NCBI GenBank assembly: GCA_963402885.1
Contig: OY727096.1
Coordinates: 11,141,820-11,205,819 of the forward strand
Source: Antedon bifida
Lineage: Eukaryota; Echinodermata; Crinoidea; Comatulida; Antedonidae
Direction of reading: 5' to 3'
Length of the DNA: 64,000 bases
The position numbers were made by a program, and so were the translations under genes. Below are positions 45,170 to 57,244 of this stretch, in pieces; within the stretch, counting starts at the first letter, position 1; each line of letters starts with the position of its first letter. The notes beneath the pieces were generated by a model. The model ran no database searches, was not told where the DNA came from, and saw nothing but the letters and a program-made list of their open reading frames with translations.

Positions 45170-47010
45170 TTTTATTGAAAACAGTTATTAAATTACATTG
45201 TATGTTATTGTGAAGACCCTAGTGTAGGCCTACTTCATCAATATACCAGATAAAAACAATACTATTTGTTATTGGCTTAGAATTGTAGATACTATAATTG
45301 TAATTAGTATAGGTTTCTGCCGCGATTGATCTTCGCTAATGTTTTTATGACATTAAAGTAGCATTTTATGACCTGTAGTAGCCCTACATCTGAGACAAAA
45401 CTATTTGTTGTCTCAGCCTACATGTAAAATTACAAAATCAGCAAGAATACTAGGCCTAGGCCTTCTAGGCTTACTAGTAAACCATATGATTTGCCGACAT
45501 TGATACTGCTAATCTTAAGTGTAGTAGATACAACATTTAATCATGATCTATATACTCACCGTTGTCTTACTTCTTGTGTGAATAATAATAGGTACTTCGT
45601 TTGTTCGTGATTAAGTTTGCCCTGCGTGTACTTTTCAAAACGACCGCTAGGTAACGTATCGCAACTATACATAGCCAGCCAATCCCGGATCAGGGATCGC
45701 TGTTTTCATTCAATTAGGCCCGGTGATTGGATGTGATGTGGATGACATAACCACTAGCCAATCAAAAGGCACTACAATTTAAATATAATCACATCGATAA
45801 TTAAGGAGATTTATGAAGAAACCACTGCTTAGCCATATATTAAAAACACGATTGTTGTATGTGTGAACACCGGCCACGCTAACAACATACATGGTCAAAT
45901 GCATAATTTAATATTCTATAGATTAACACAATTTTTAATGACAGAAGATGGCAGGCAAATAATGATAATTCAAATATAAAAATTGCATATTTTATTAATA
46001 TTACCAACTACTTAAAATTACCAGTCGTAAGAAAGTGAACTTTTCGTAATCCGATTGTGATGAAACTAAAACAGAATTGTTCAGCAATATATTTTTGTTG
46101 TCAATTAATCATCGACGCAGACATGTCAATAGAACATTCAGACTGCGCATACGATTTCTACATGGTTACGTTTTGGTCTAAAAAAATGTAACAGTTGATT
46201 CGCAGCGTTTTACAGAGGGCCGCGGTTAGAGACACGGAGTTCAATGAGCGTGTTTGTTTGATTGGCAAGCGCGTTGTAAAATCGTTTGATGTCACCGTCG
46301 ATGCATATCCTTCTATTCTTTAAGCCATGGTACGAGGTAAAATACAAAAGGAAGACACCTTTTTTATTTAGAAAGAGTGTAAGTGCAAAGGAAAGGCTAG
46401 CAATATGTCTTAGGTAAGTATATAATTCTTAAATATAATAAATTAATTGAGCACTCATCATAATTAGTTAGTACTACAGGCCCCTGACTAGAGCAGGCCT
46501 CTCTAGCGCCTAGGGTAACAGTAGTACCTACTTTAGTAACAGCCTAGGCCTAGTAGTAGCAGTAGGCCTACTAGTACTACTACAAGTCTAGGGTGAGTTA
46601 CAACTAATTACTATAGACCTAGGCCTAGACTACTACTGATCAGACCCCACATTTTCGGCTTTAATAATATTGCTGTGAGATTATTTTGTTAAATTTTTTT
46701 TAAAATGAAATAAAAGTTAAGTAATAAATACCCAAACAAAGGAGACTCAACACTGGTTAATTCAAAATTAAAAAACGTTTATTTTAATTGCCTTCTTTGA
46801 AGTATTGCCAGCTAAATTAAAATATTTAAAATACTGCAATTTTAAAGATATAGTGTCATCCCGGAAAAATACAAGTTAATTTATTTTTCTTGTCAATGTT
46901 AATGTACAAAAACAACATTTTCAACAACCCGAAAGTGTTGTGGAACAATAATAATAATCAATTTATATACAATTATTTTGATAAAATAAAGTCAAATTTA
47001 ACAATAAAAT
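45170..47010. other. No gene; AGGCCTAG-rich tracts
   Basis: No supported coding frame. Clusters of AGGCCTAG, TAGTAGTAG and related motifs occur at 45440-45480 and 46490-46640, like those at 4860-4930 and 43850-44040. Their recurrence suggests a species-wide low-complexity motif. Confidence 0.5.
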
Positions 47011-47017
47011 TCAAAAC

Positions 47018-47320
47018 CTAAAACAAATACTCTATCTCAGCTTCATGGACCAATTTGTGAATTTTAAATCGGATGTCAGCCCTGGCCCTTTCAGGCAGTT
47101 TTCTTAAAATTTCGGCCATTGACAAAAAAAAACAATGAATGTCGTCTTTCTTGTTTTCTTTCTGATCTTCGAGGTACTTCAAAATTGATTTGTCAATGTC
47201 AACACTGTACTGTCATCTGGTAACTTTCTTTTTTTTGGTGTGGGTTTTTGTGTAGATGTGTGTGGCAAGTCTGGAATGTCCTCGTCATTAATATTGCTTT
47301 TACGCGATATTTCACTCAGA
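47018..47320 (-). pseudogene. BESS-motif terminal exon of a MADF-BESS gene
   Basis: The minus strand reads an acidic-to-basic linker (SNINDEDIPDLPHTSTQKPT, PKKRKLPDD). After a frame change it reads ILKYLEDQKENKKDDIHCFF, LSMAEILRKLPERARADIRF and KIHKLVHEAEIEYLF, ending at a TAG (47018-47020). The DDxxxFFLSMAxxLRxLPxRxR pattern is the BESS protein-interaction motif that ends MADF proteins. A run of T's at about 47125 marks the frameshift. The MADF exon of the same gene is likely at 50524-50683. Confidence 0.7.
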
Positions 47321-47537
47321 CTATTGAGGTTATAGTAGGGTAGGAAGGAGGGGTTACCGTGCACCCCCATGATGTATTTTTTTAATGTACATTTTTGTAA
47401 TCCTGAATATATATAATTAACATTTTTTGATGTTCCCAAGACGAAATATTGTCCCATGGGGTTTTTTGGAGGCCATTTTGGTGGCCATCTTGGATTTATC
47501 AAAATCCTAAATATAGACGGTACTCGACAAAGAGTGA

Positions 47538-48255
47538 TCATAGAGGTCTGATTTTGGTCTTAAATTGTTAAGAATATGCACATTTCTATGTACTATAATG
47601 AAAAGTTTTCGTTCACAATGGCCGTAAATGCCACTTTTGACCTTTGACCTTGTTTTTACATAAGGGTCATATCTCGGTAACCCCTGGTCATAAAGATTTT
47701 ATTTTTGTCATAAATTGTTCAGAATATCCATATTTATATTAGCTTTAATGAAACATATTTTTGAAATTTGGCGGGAAATATCACTTTTGACCTTTGACAT
47801 TATTGCACGACGATTTTCACAATAATTTTGACTATTTTTGTATTCGTTCTATATCTTGACAACCAGTGGTCATAGAGGTTTGATTTTGGTCTTAATTTGT
47901 TCAGAATATGCACATTTCTATGTACTATAATAAAAAGTTTTCGTTCAAAATGGCCGGAAATGCCACTTTTTGACCTTTGACCTTGTTTTTATATAAGGGT
48001 CATATCTCGGTAACCACTGGTCATAAAGATTCTATTTTTGTCTATTTTTGTTCAGAATATCCATATTTATATAAGCTTTAATGAAACATATTTTTGAAAT
48101 TTGGCGGGAAATATCACTTTTGACCTTTGACATTATTGCACGACGATTTTCACAATAATTTATACTATTTTTATATTCGTTCTATATCTTGACAATCAGT
48201 GGTCATAGAGGTTTGATTTTGGTCTTATATTGTTTAAAATATGCACTTTCCTATG
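47538..48255. repeat. 332-bp tandem repeat, just over two copies
   Basis: TCATAGAGGT starts at 47538, 47870 and 48203, giving periods of 332 and 333 bp. Units contain TGACCTTTGACCTTGTTTTT and TTTGGCGGGAAATATCACTT. The third unit stops at about 48255, where LINE D begins. Confidence 0.92.
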
Positions 48256-50345
48256 TAAGCACTCTCCAGTAATTTTGTATCGGCTCTCGACTGCTATCAT
48301 ATGGCTTTAACTGCTTTGGTCAACCTGAGTCGTCAACCTTCTATTGTTGTGCACAGACAGCAGCGCAAGCGCAGCTTAAGGAAATCAATCACGTTGAGTT
48401 CTGTGATGATATTCGTTCATCATCACTGTTACTCAATCCTTCTGACTGCCTAAACACCCTAGTCCAACAATACAATTCTCTTCTTGGAAATCTTCTTGAC
48501 AAACATGCGCCTGTGGTTGACCGTAAAATCACTTTACGTCCCCATGCCCCATGGTACAACGACCAACTTCGGAGTGAGAAATGTCTAAAGCGTATTGCAG
48601 AGAGAAAGTGGAAGAAGTCAAATAGCAGTACTGATAAACAGTCTTATTATCGTTCCTGTCGTGACTACTCATTACACCTTACTGAAGCAATGAAACAGTA
48701 TCACACTACTCGTTTTCAGAAATGCGATCAGCGTAACCTTTTTCATCTCGTCAACGAACTTACAGATCCAGGTGATGGTTTTGCCTTCATATGCTGAACC
48801 AGATGCCCTCACTGAAGAGTTTGCTGATTTTTTTTTAGATAAAATTCAGAAGGTCAACGACCATATCTTTGTCAGTTCAAGTGTCGATTTACCTCCGGAA
48901 CCTGCAGTGCAATCACCAGCTACTTCAAGTCTGGAAAACTGGGATGTTTTAACATCAGAGAACATATTGGAAGTAATCATGGCATCTCGCACACGATCAT
49001 GTGACCTTGATCCTCTTCCTACATCCTTGCTGAAAACTCACATAAATGAGCTCATAATGTGTATAACATCCATTATAAAAACCTCATTTTCAACAGGAAA
49101 AATTGCCATCACACTTAAAGCACGCCATCATCACTCATATAATTAAAAAACCTAAGCTGGATCACAATATACTTTCTAACTACCGGCCGATCTTAAACAT
49201 TTCCTTTCTTTCCAAGGTGCTTACAGCTTACAGCATACAGCTTCAGAATTACCTTGCAGAGAACTTATCGGAAACTGCTGGAATACTGCATACAGGGCCA
49301 ACCACAGTACTGAAACAGCACTAGTCCGTGTGCACAATGATTTGATTAGGGCCATTGATACTGGTCACGACGTTCTTTTAGTTCTATTGGAATTCTGCTG
49401 CTTTTGATACTGTCAACCATTCTCTTCTACTTCATCGTCTCAAATCAATGTATGATATCTCTGGCAAGGTCCTCACTTGGATTGAGTCGTATTTAGTTTC
49501 TCGCACATATGCCATTCCATTTCATCATCGCTCAGTTTGTCATGCGGCGTTCCTCAAGGATCCGTTATTGGACCCCTTCTTTTTATCTTATACACCACTC
49601 CACTAGAATCATTAATAAATGCACATGGTCTAAACTGCATGCTCTATGCTGACGATACACAGCAGCTGTATTTGGATTTTTTACCCTGTAATCTTCATAA
49701 TACAATGTCTAAAATCTCTGCATGTTTGAAAGACATACACACATGGTCATTCAATCATCTGCAACTTAACATACAGAAGACAGAGCTTATTCATATTACA
49801 TCACGATTCCGAAAATCTCTGCCATTGCAACCATCTTCTGTATAGAACTTAAACCATCCCCAGAAGTTCGAAATCTTGGGGTTTACATGGATTCCCACTT
49901 GCGGATGGATGCTAAAATGTCATTCTGCTATGGTTGGGATTAGGAAGATTGGTCAAATTCGTAGGTTTCTGGATAGGGAAACAACTACACGACTTATGCA
50001 TGCCTTTATATCATCACGTCTGGACTACTGTAACAGTATTCATGTCGCACTGCCCAAGACTCTGCTTAGGAAGTTACAGATGTTACAAAATAGTGCTGCT
50101 CGTCTAGTGTGTCAAACTAAGCATAGAGACCACATAACACCTATCTTGCATGAACTGCACTGGCTTCCGGTAAAGGAGCGTGTCAACTTCAAGATATTGC
50201 TACTCACATATAAATCTCTTCATGCCCTTGCACCGAGGTACATCGACAATGTTCTCACTCCACAATCATTATGTCGCAATCTTCGTTCCAATTCCAATTC
50301 TCAGAATCGTCTTGTTCCTGCTAAAGTGAAGACCATCTCATATAT
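48256..50345 (+). pseudogene. LINE D (CR1/L2-like), end of EN and RT, several frameshifts
   Basis: Open from about 48378 (EINHVEFCDDIRSSSLLL, LDKHAPVVDRKI, RPHAPWYNDQL). Then comes the RT: ALTEEFADFFLDKI, SRTRSCDLDPLPTSLLK, IKKPKLDHNILSNYRP, CGVPQGSVIGPLLFILY, the catalytic LYADDTQQLYL at about 49643-49675, FISSRLDYCNS and RLVCQTKHRDHITPIL. At least four frameshifts. It stops abruptly at about 50340 without the normal LINE C-terminus or tail, so it is truncated at both ends. It lies between the MADF exon and the BESS exon, that is, in an intron of that gene. Confidence 0.85.
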
Positions 50346-50523
50346 TACTTGAGGTCCTGAAATGAAAAACAATTGTTAATGGTCTATAGACTTATATTAC
50401 CTTTGATGTGATATACATTTGAACCACAGGCAAAATGTTCATTTGTTTAGTAAATATATTATGTTGTTTACTATTTATACAGAATTGAATTAATTATTAT
50501 TATTAACATTAGATTTTACTTAC

Positions 50524-50683
50524 TTTCTGTGTTGGATAAATGGTTTTAAAAAGGACAAGATGTCTTCGAATTTGTACTTCTTTATGTACTTTTTGGCATC
50601 TCCACTTTTAGATGCAGCTTTTCGTTTACTGCTGTTGTACTTAGCATCCCTGATGTTGGCCCATTTCTTGCGTGCCAAGTCTC
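50524..50683 (-). CDS. MADF-domain exon, partner of the BESS exon at 47 kb
   Basis: Bounded by an acceptor TTTACAG| and a donor AAA|GTAAGT, the exon is open throughout: GDLARKKWANIRDAKYNS, then SGDAKKYIKKYKFEDILSFL and KPFIQHRK. This is the second half of a MADF domain (KWxNLRD...KxxKWxxxLxFLxPF). It is intact. The first half should lie further upstream and was not found, perhaps lost to the insertions at 50973-53408. Confidence 0.7.
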
Positions 50684-50972
50684 CTGTAAATATAAAAAAA
50701 GTGTAATTTTTAAATAAACATTGAAAATATAAATATTATGTAAACAGCTACTGTAGTACAACTAATTAATAGTTACAATAAACATTATTTATCTATTTTT
50801 TTGTGTTGAAACGTTATACATATCAACACATTGCATACTGCACATTATATTTTAAAGTCAAGTAATAAATTAAAACCATTTATCTTTTTTTTACAGATAC
50901 TTGGCTACTGGAGACTCGTACAAAACTATTTCTTTTAGTTACAGAGTTGGAAAATCAACCATTGTCAACCAG

Positions 50973-51110
50973 TGGTGGCGCCAGCGGGGGGGCCAGGCGA
51001 ACGTCGCTAGACGCGGAATCGACGCACTTGACTCTTTTAATTAAGAAGAGTAGGCTAGAGCTATAGTTGTGTAAATAGGCCTACATAGTGAAAGAGCTAA
51101 GAGTTTAATT
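50973..51110. repeat. Dispersed repeat with hAT-like end, copy 2
   Basis: Begins CAGTGGTGGCGCCAGCGGGG and shares with 43051-43258 the blocks GTCGCTAGACG, AATTAAGAAGAGTAGGC and AGTGAAAGAGCTAAGAG. The first 40 bases have diverged more than the rest. Confidence 0.7.
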
Positions 51111-51589
51111 ACTATTTATGAATTATTCAAGAGTTTAAAAAGAAAACGCGATTTAAAATCTTCGGAAAAAACCCACAACTGAGTTATTTTCAAAACACAT
51201 GCATGCATCCACTACCAGCATCACGTTGTCTTAGCTCGCTCCTCGTGTGAATGCTGACGTCATCACTCTCCAAAAATACACCATTTTCCGCCCTGGTCCG
51301 TGTGGAAGCGTAAGCGTGGACCTGTATATTTACACCCCTGTACAGAGTAGAGTGTAATATCGTGAACTTTTTTCTCGCGTATGAAGGTTTTTTATATAAC
51401 GGTATGCAGTATAAACGATAAAAAAACGAGAAACATGATGTTCTTTTATTATTATTTCATAGGCATAAAACATAAACATGAAATGTCTTGTTCTATGTAC
51501 ACGGCCGAAAAAACGTGTGTGGCATATTTGGCATTTTATTGATTTGTGTTATAGACACGGCGATTACGGCAATCATTGTATACTAAATT

Positions 51590-53408
51590 ACATTGAGTTA
51601 TTCACCCGGCTATAGGGTATATATCTGAGGTTAACAGACCACCAAAGCACATGCACTATCGAGGCATTTTCGGAGTGCCGCATTACCAAATGTTCATTTC
51701 GTTTGAAGTGTTTTTCGATCAAAGTAATCCAAGGGGATCTTTTCTTACATCGCCCTTTACCTTTCGGAATAACCTTATCAAAAATATCAGTAAGAATTCG
51801 TTTAAAATTTGTCCAAGTGTGATTAATATTGTTATCGACAAAACAAGATTCCCAATCAGCACTTTCAAGTTCTTCATGTAAAGTGCTGGGATTTAATCCA
51901 GAATAGATATTTATCTCTACCATTATTTTTAGATTTGATGCTGTTATTTGAGGCATAGATAACAAAGGAAATTCCAACATGGTCACTATTTGCCAAACCA
52001 GGGGTTGACTCTACATCCAGTAACTCATGTCTGTTTGTAAAAACAAGATTAAGAGGATGACTATCACAATGTGTTGAGTCATTATTAACCCTTCTAGTTG
52101 GAAAATTAACTAATTGTGTACAGTCCAAGGAGTCCATAGAGTCAAAAATTAAACATTCAAAGTTATTGGTTAGCAATTGCCTTTGACTCTTCATATTAAA
52201 GTCTCCACAAAGTATAATAGCTTGGTAGTTGTGGCTGATGTCCAGTACGTCTTCCATAGCTGATGTAAAATCATTAGTGTAAGAGATAGTAGCACTGGGT
52301 GGACGATAAAAAACAGCCAAGCAGGATCTTTCCCAGTTTTGTCAGTAGTTCAACCCAGACTATCTCTATCTGACTATGAACAAGCTTAGAGCACAGTGAT
52401 GGTTTATACTGTTCGTTGACAATAATCATAACACCTCCACCATGTCTATTGCGGTCTTTCCTAAAAATAAGAAAACCGTCGGGTGCGAGTTCATTATCAT
52501 GAATCGTATACTATCTAACCATGTTTCCGTAACGGCCACAATATCGGGTTGCTCATAATCAAGAATAAGATGCAGCTCAGTAAGCTTATTTACAACACTT
52601 AAATAACAGACCGTGTATTTTGGGCCGATCACTGTGCGATGAAGTAACAGAACTACTACATGTAGTACTACCAGTACTACCATGGCTTAAAGTAGTTGAT
52701 ATAATTCCTATAAAGAATGACTCGTTATTGTAGGAAGAGCGCAATGCAGACAAGTCCAACTTTGTTGCGTCACCAGCAAATCAACGAAAAAAGCATCAGA
52801 GACACCTTGACATCCATGGTGAAATTGTTGGATGCACAGAGAACAAGACTTACTTAGTAAGACCTATCTCATTAAACAGGATAAGATTTGTGCATTAACC
52901 ACAAGTAGGTCCACCGATCAACGTTGCTTCACTTGCTATGCGGTGGTGACCGTTATCGCCGTTAGTGCCAGGCTGGATTCCTAGGCCTAGAAATAATAGG
53001 GCCAGGGTTTGAGTGAACATCACCTGCTAGAATGATCAGTAAGTTAAACATCGCCATGCTATTAGAGTAGTACCTCAAGTTGGCGTGCAAAAACCTTCGT
53101 TTCTGTTTCTTAGGCCTAAACTCATATGAGCACACTGGTGTTGGAACAAAGCCTGGAACATTCCCTGCGGCCGTGGGCGGCAAGCGTTGTTCAATCCGAA
53201 AATGGAGCTGGGTAGGCCTGCGTAAGTGAGCGGCTGTACATCCAACATATAAACAGTCTGAAATATCCGATCCATTACAGAAAGACAGGATAAACTTCCC
53301 ATTGTTTGCATATAACTCATGTTTGTGAAAAGCAGGCTTGGAGGATCCACAAAAGACCAAAACAAGCACAGCAATTGTGAGCGAACTGCAGACGGCATAC
53401 GACGCCAT
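51590..53408 (-). pseudogene. LINE E 5' part: signal-like N-terminus, 2A-like peptide, endonuclease
   Basis: A frame starting at 53408 (MASYAVCSSLTIAVLVLVFC) reads a hydrophobic start, about 90 residues of unknown function, and then MAMFNLLIILAGDVHSNPGP. Downstream, in shifted frames, comes the endonuclease: VNKLTELHLILDYEQPDIVA, VTETWLDS, FYRPPSATISYTNDF, IILCGDFNMKS and LANSDHVGISFV. A pre-RT segment follows (WTNFKRILTDIFDKVIPKGK), and the element ends at about 51590 with no RT at all. LINE copies usually lose the 5' end, so a 3' loss needs a later deletion or insertion. The 5' end abuts the C-terminus of the MULE gene. Confidence 0.8.
52998..53024 (-). other. 2A-like ribosome-skipping motif in LINE E
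   Basis: The sequence GDVHSNPGP, preceded by the hydrophobic NLLIILA, follows the 2A consensus D-[VI]-E-x-N-P-G-P except that histidine replaces glutamate. 2A peptides make the ribosome skip the bond before the final proline. They are known at the N-terminus of sea urchin LINEs, where uncleaved product can act as a signal peptide. Whether the E to H change keeps activity cannot be told from sequence. Confidence 0.75.
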
Positions 53409-56263
53409 GTTGTCTCTCTAATCTCTCTCTAATGTTCTCTGCTCCATCATCAGACTGCATTCTCTCGGAAATTCTCACGGAAATTCTCTCGAATAAATTT
53501 GATAGATCCTGAATATCCTTGTTGGTCGCCGCCGCATGTTGGTTATCACTTTCACTTATATCTATCTGTTGTTGGGTTGCTGTGCAGGGTGATGTATTTG
53601 CGCGTTCGGGTAAAAGAACATCGGGGTCGCCATCGGGGCTGTGATCCCCATCGGGGCTTGTGGTTTCCTTTACGGTTTCGGGTAGTACATCAAGAGATGA
53701 AAACCATTCTTGGTTAATGTTTTCACCAGTGGCAACAAAATGGAGTTTGCTCCACTGGATTTCGTATCGGCACAAAATTGAGACATGCTAAGTTGAAACC
53801 CTTCACTACTGCAGCTTGGTGCTTGCAAGGCGCACCTGTCTTACCAGCATAACATGTACATACAGCCAACTGTATGTCTACCATATAACTCTGACTTTTT
53901 CGCTTGGAACTTCAAATTCTGTGTCAGAGAGGCGTCGGATCTTGGTAATGTCCACTTTGGATGCTTGTGGCATGAATTTGGTTAACTTGGCATTATCTAA
54001 GCGATTTTTTGCCACATCCATCAATTTTCGCTGGTAGTAACAGTCCATCCGGGTGATTATAAAGTCCAGAAGCTGTATGACATTGAATGCTTTTGTTCTG
54101 CCTAACACTTTATCCTTGAGGACCCTCATAAAGGCTTCAAAAAAGTTATTTGTTGTGTTTCCCCTTGCTGGTAAGTGGGTTCTTAGGCAAATTGCCCATT
54201 CATTGCGTCGCTCATATATATTTGATACGTAATGTTCGAACTTGCCGTATAGTTTTGATACAGGGTTTTCGGAAAGAATCTTGAAATTTTCCGTCAGCGC
54301 CTCTTCTGTCTCGGCGTACACAAGATTCTTGACTTGTCGGAACAGTACCTGTCGATGTTTCATATTTATGCCGTGCTTTGCTGCCCACAGCCACCGCCAT
54401 ACGGCCTGCAGTACATGGAAGACACAGAGCAGCAGTTTAGATTGTGGATAAACCTTCTTCAGTGCGTTTCGTTCAGAATCTGCATCGTCCGTCATTATTA
54501 TTTGCGGTCCTCGTGTCCCTCGGGCATGAAATGCGTCTTCTCCTGCAAGCTGCACAAACAATGCCAATGCGTCATTGATATTTGATGTCGATTCGCTAGT
54601 GGTAACTAAGCATCCAATGGGCACACCCCCAACACATGTATGTGTCATTAATAGGAACACACGTATGTTGTGTCTGTCCATGTTTCCAGTAGAATCCACG
54701 AACATTAATTCGCCACTTTGTCGAAATGTAGCAGACACTCTGCGCATCAGTAGCGTCACTATTGCCATTGCCAGTTGGCCGTTGTCAGCTGTCATTGATA
54801 TCATCTTTTCTCCCTCGTTGCATTTCTCTACAGTCATCTTTAGTCCTTCTATCAATTTGGTTCCTCCTGATTCACCATATGCCTGATTGAAAAGGTTGTA
54901 GTACAACCTAAAAATATAATAATAATCATTTTATAGCATTTAATTGTTGTGTGTTGATATGAATGTTATTTGTATTGACATCTTGTTACTAATTGCGGCA
55001 TGCAAGTGGTGCTCCTTTATTGTACATGTGCATTTACTATTATCGACGCGTTAAGTACGGTAATTATTATTATTATATTATTAAGAGAAACATTAGATAA
55101 CCGCAAACCACAATTCAGTCTTAATGCCCTTAACATTAACAACGATAACGCGACGGCAAAAAGAAATATTACTATGATTGAATAGCCATTTTTCGGGAAT
55201 AAATTATGAAACAAAATATATTTTCACAAATCAAATGACGTAATAATCATGGAAAGCGATTAGTAAATGTTACCGCTCTTCATGGTTTTTTTTTTGCTGC
55301 TTTGTAAAATATTTTTGTATCCATATTCACGATAAATCGTTACCCCGATGAATCATGCTAGTATAAAAATAATTGCTTTTTACCGTCCGTGACAAACCTG
55401 CCATAACACCATTGCATGTCGGGAAGCAATGCGCGATCCGCAGATGTGAATGTAAATTTATCGCCATCTTCGCACTGCATCGAGTATTTATAGACTTCCC
55501 ACGCTGACCCAGGGCTGTGCCCAGTTTCAAAGAGAGCCACGAATTTCTTCCTGGTTTCGTCACTCACATCACGATGTCGCAATGCATCAGCACAGTCTAT
55601 CTTATGGTTGTGTTGAAATGACAATTTTACTGTTGTTGGGAATTCTTGCGCATGTTCATTATCTTTCCTGCAACCAGTAACAATGTTCGTTATTGCTAAT
55701 ATTCATTCTAATAAGATGATACAAGTGATTTATCATTTGTGTTTGACTGCAACTGCAGGCATAATAATGCTCTTTATTGCGACTCCGAATTCTAGCTTTA
55801 CCGTTAGCGCGCTTAACGTGACCGTTATCCCACTTTATTATTGTCTATTTTCTTTCATTTTATCTTTATTAATTGGTACAATTCTACTGGCGCTAATCAC
55901 TACAAAATACAAAACATTATAAAGTAAGAAGTCCTAGATAGTCAGTAATGTATTTTTAAACAGTACACATTAATTAACATTCAAATTAGTTTTAATCACT
56001 CACGCCCCAATTGTTTCAGTAAGTATTACCTTAACTTTTTAATTGCCTGATTTTTTACTCAAAAGTTTTCTAAAGTTAATAATATAACAATAATAATCAA
56101 AATACTAATATTAATAAAATGCATATATATAATACCTTCTTAAGCGATCACCAATTCGTTTTACTATGACCACCATAGACGCTGGGCAGTTTGTATTCTT
56201 ACAGGAATGTTTGTCAGCGACTGTCAGTGGTGATTTTGTATTATGCTGACATCGAAAACTTAC
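53317..56263 (-). pseudogene. MULE transposase gene with SWIM zinc finger, three exons
   Basis: Exon A (56136-56263) reads VSFRCQHNTKSPL and CKNTNCPASMVVIVKRI. It joins in phase to exon B (55398-55667: KLSFQHNHKIDCADALRHRD, KKFVALFETGHSPGSAWEVY). Exon B joins in phase (CAG|GTTTGT, TTTTTAG|) to exon C (53878-54907). Exon C has the MULE catalytic core: LMFVDSTGNMDRHN, MTDDADSERNALKKVYPQ, LLLCVFHVLQAVWRWLW and YERRNEWA. After a one-base frame change comes a SWIM finger, CTCYAGKTGAPCKHQ, then a degenerate C-terminal tail to about 53320. Only frameshifts near 53880 and 53770 break it. LINE E starts in the tail. No terminal repeats were found. Confidence 0.85.
55690..56130. other. Intron between MULE exons A and B
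   Basis: AT-rich. A 79-codon plus-strand frame (55683-55922) has hydrophobic stretches, but it lies across an intron of the MULE gene and has no recognisable motif, so it is not called. Confidence 0.5.
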
Positions 56264-56529
56264 CTATATAAGACACAAAGTAATAAAGCGGTATGCGCGT
56301 ACATTCACATACAATAAATCTATATAGTACCATCATTGTTCTCAGTGACCACAGCTAAGCTTACACAAATTGCGATTAATAATTGAGAATTGTCTAATGA
56401 TGTCCACCTTTGCAAATTATCCCAAACGCTTATAACACATTTCAAAGTGGGTTAGGACATGATAATTAACCATTAATCATCAATTAATCAGCAACCATTA
56501 ATTAATCTGTACTATTTTTGCTAAAATAG

Positions 56530-57240
56530 TACTGTTGTGGAATCGGTGAGAAATAATGAGGTGAACACGTTGTTGCAATATGTTGTCTTTATTAGTTTTA
56601 TTATTCAACAACTGTGTTGGGTTGTCTATAAGAACAAACAAAATACACTAAGTAGATAGTTCTGTAGTCAACAAATACTTCGAAACATATGATAATAAAG
56701 AATAGTACGACTACCCCCTCTATAGTAATAGAAAGACGTAGACACTCGTACACCGACTCAACTTAAACGAAATGATAATGTCAAGCGAGGCCTATAGATA
56801 TATGAACTAAAATATATAATTTTTAAAGGTGTAAACAACTCAAAGACTGCCCCCGCAGACTCCTGGCTAAACATATTAACGATTATAAAGTTTTTTAGTC
56901 GCGTGCAGCTCACTATGTCGGTTGGTCGATAAACACTAACTTGAGCACGCGACTGCAGCCATGTATATGACCTTGCTTTTGGGGGTTTATGTTTTCGAGA
57001 AATCTCAAAAACAGAGATGCGCTATACAACCTAAAGTTGAAAAATTTTGTTGGGGTCTCTGTTTTTGAGAAATATCAAAAACAGAGACCCGGGCCCCTAT
57101 AACATAATTATTGAGAAGTTGTTTTGTTCAATCTTTGAATGATACAATACAATAACAAAAGTTTTTGCTGAGGTTTCTGTTTCGAAAAATCTTGAAAGAG
57201 AAACCTGGGTCAATTGATTCTCTGTTTTTGAACACCCTAA
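56530..57240. repeat. LTR-like segment followed by hairpin array
   Basis: The plus strand begins TGTTGTGGAATCGG at 56532, and on the minus strand a polyadenylation-like AATAAAACTAATAAAG precedes this end, as in an LTR. No matching second LTR or duplication is seen. From 56985 to 57235 there are several imperfect palindromes around GTTTTTGAGAAATATCAAAAAC, including TCTCTGTTTTTGAGAAATAT and its complement. They would fold as adjacent stem-loops. Confidence 0.4.
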
Positions 57241-57244
57241 TTAA

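Noticed and set aside
54242..54886. Several plus-strand frames
   Set aside because: Antisense shadows of the MULE transposase exon.
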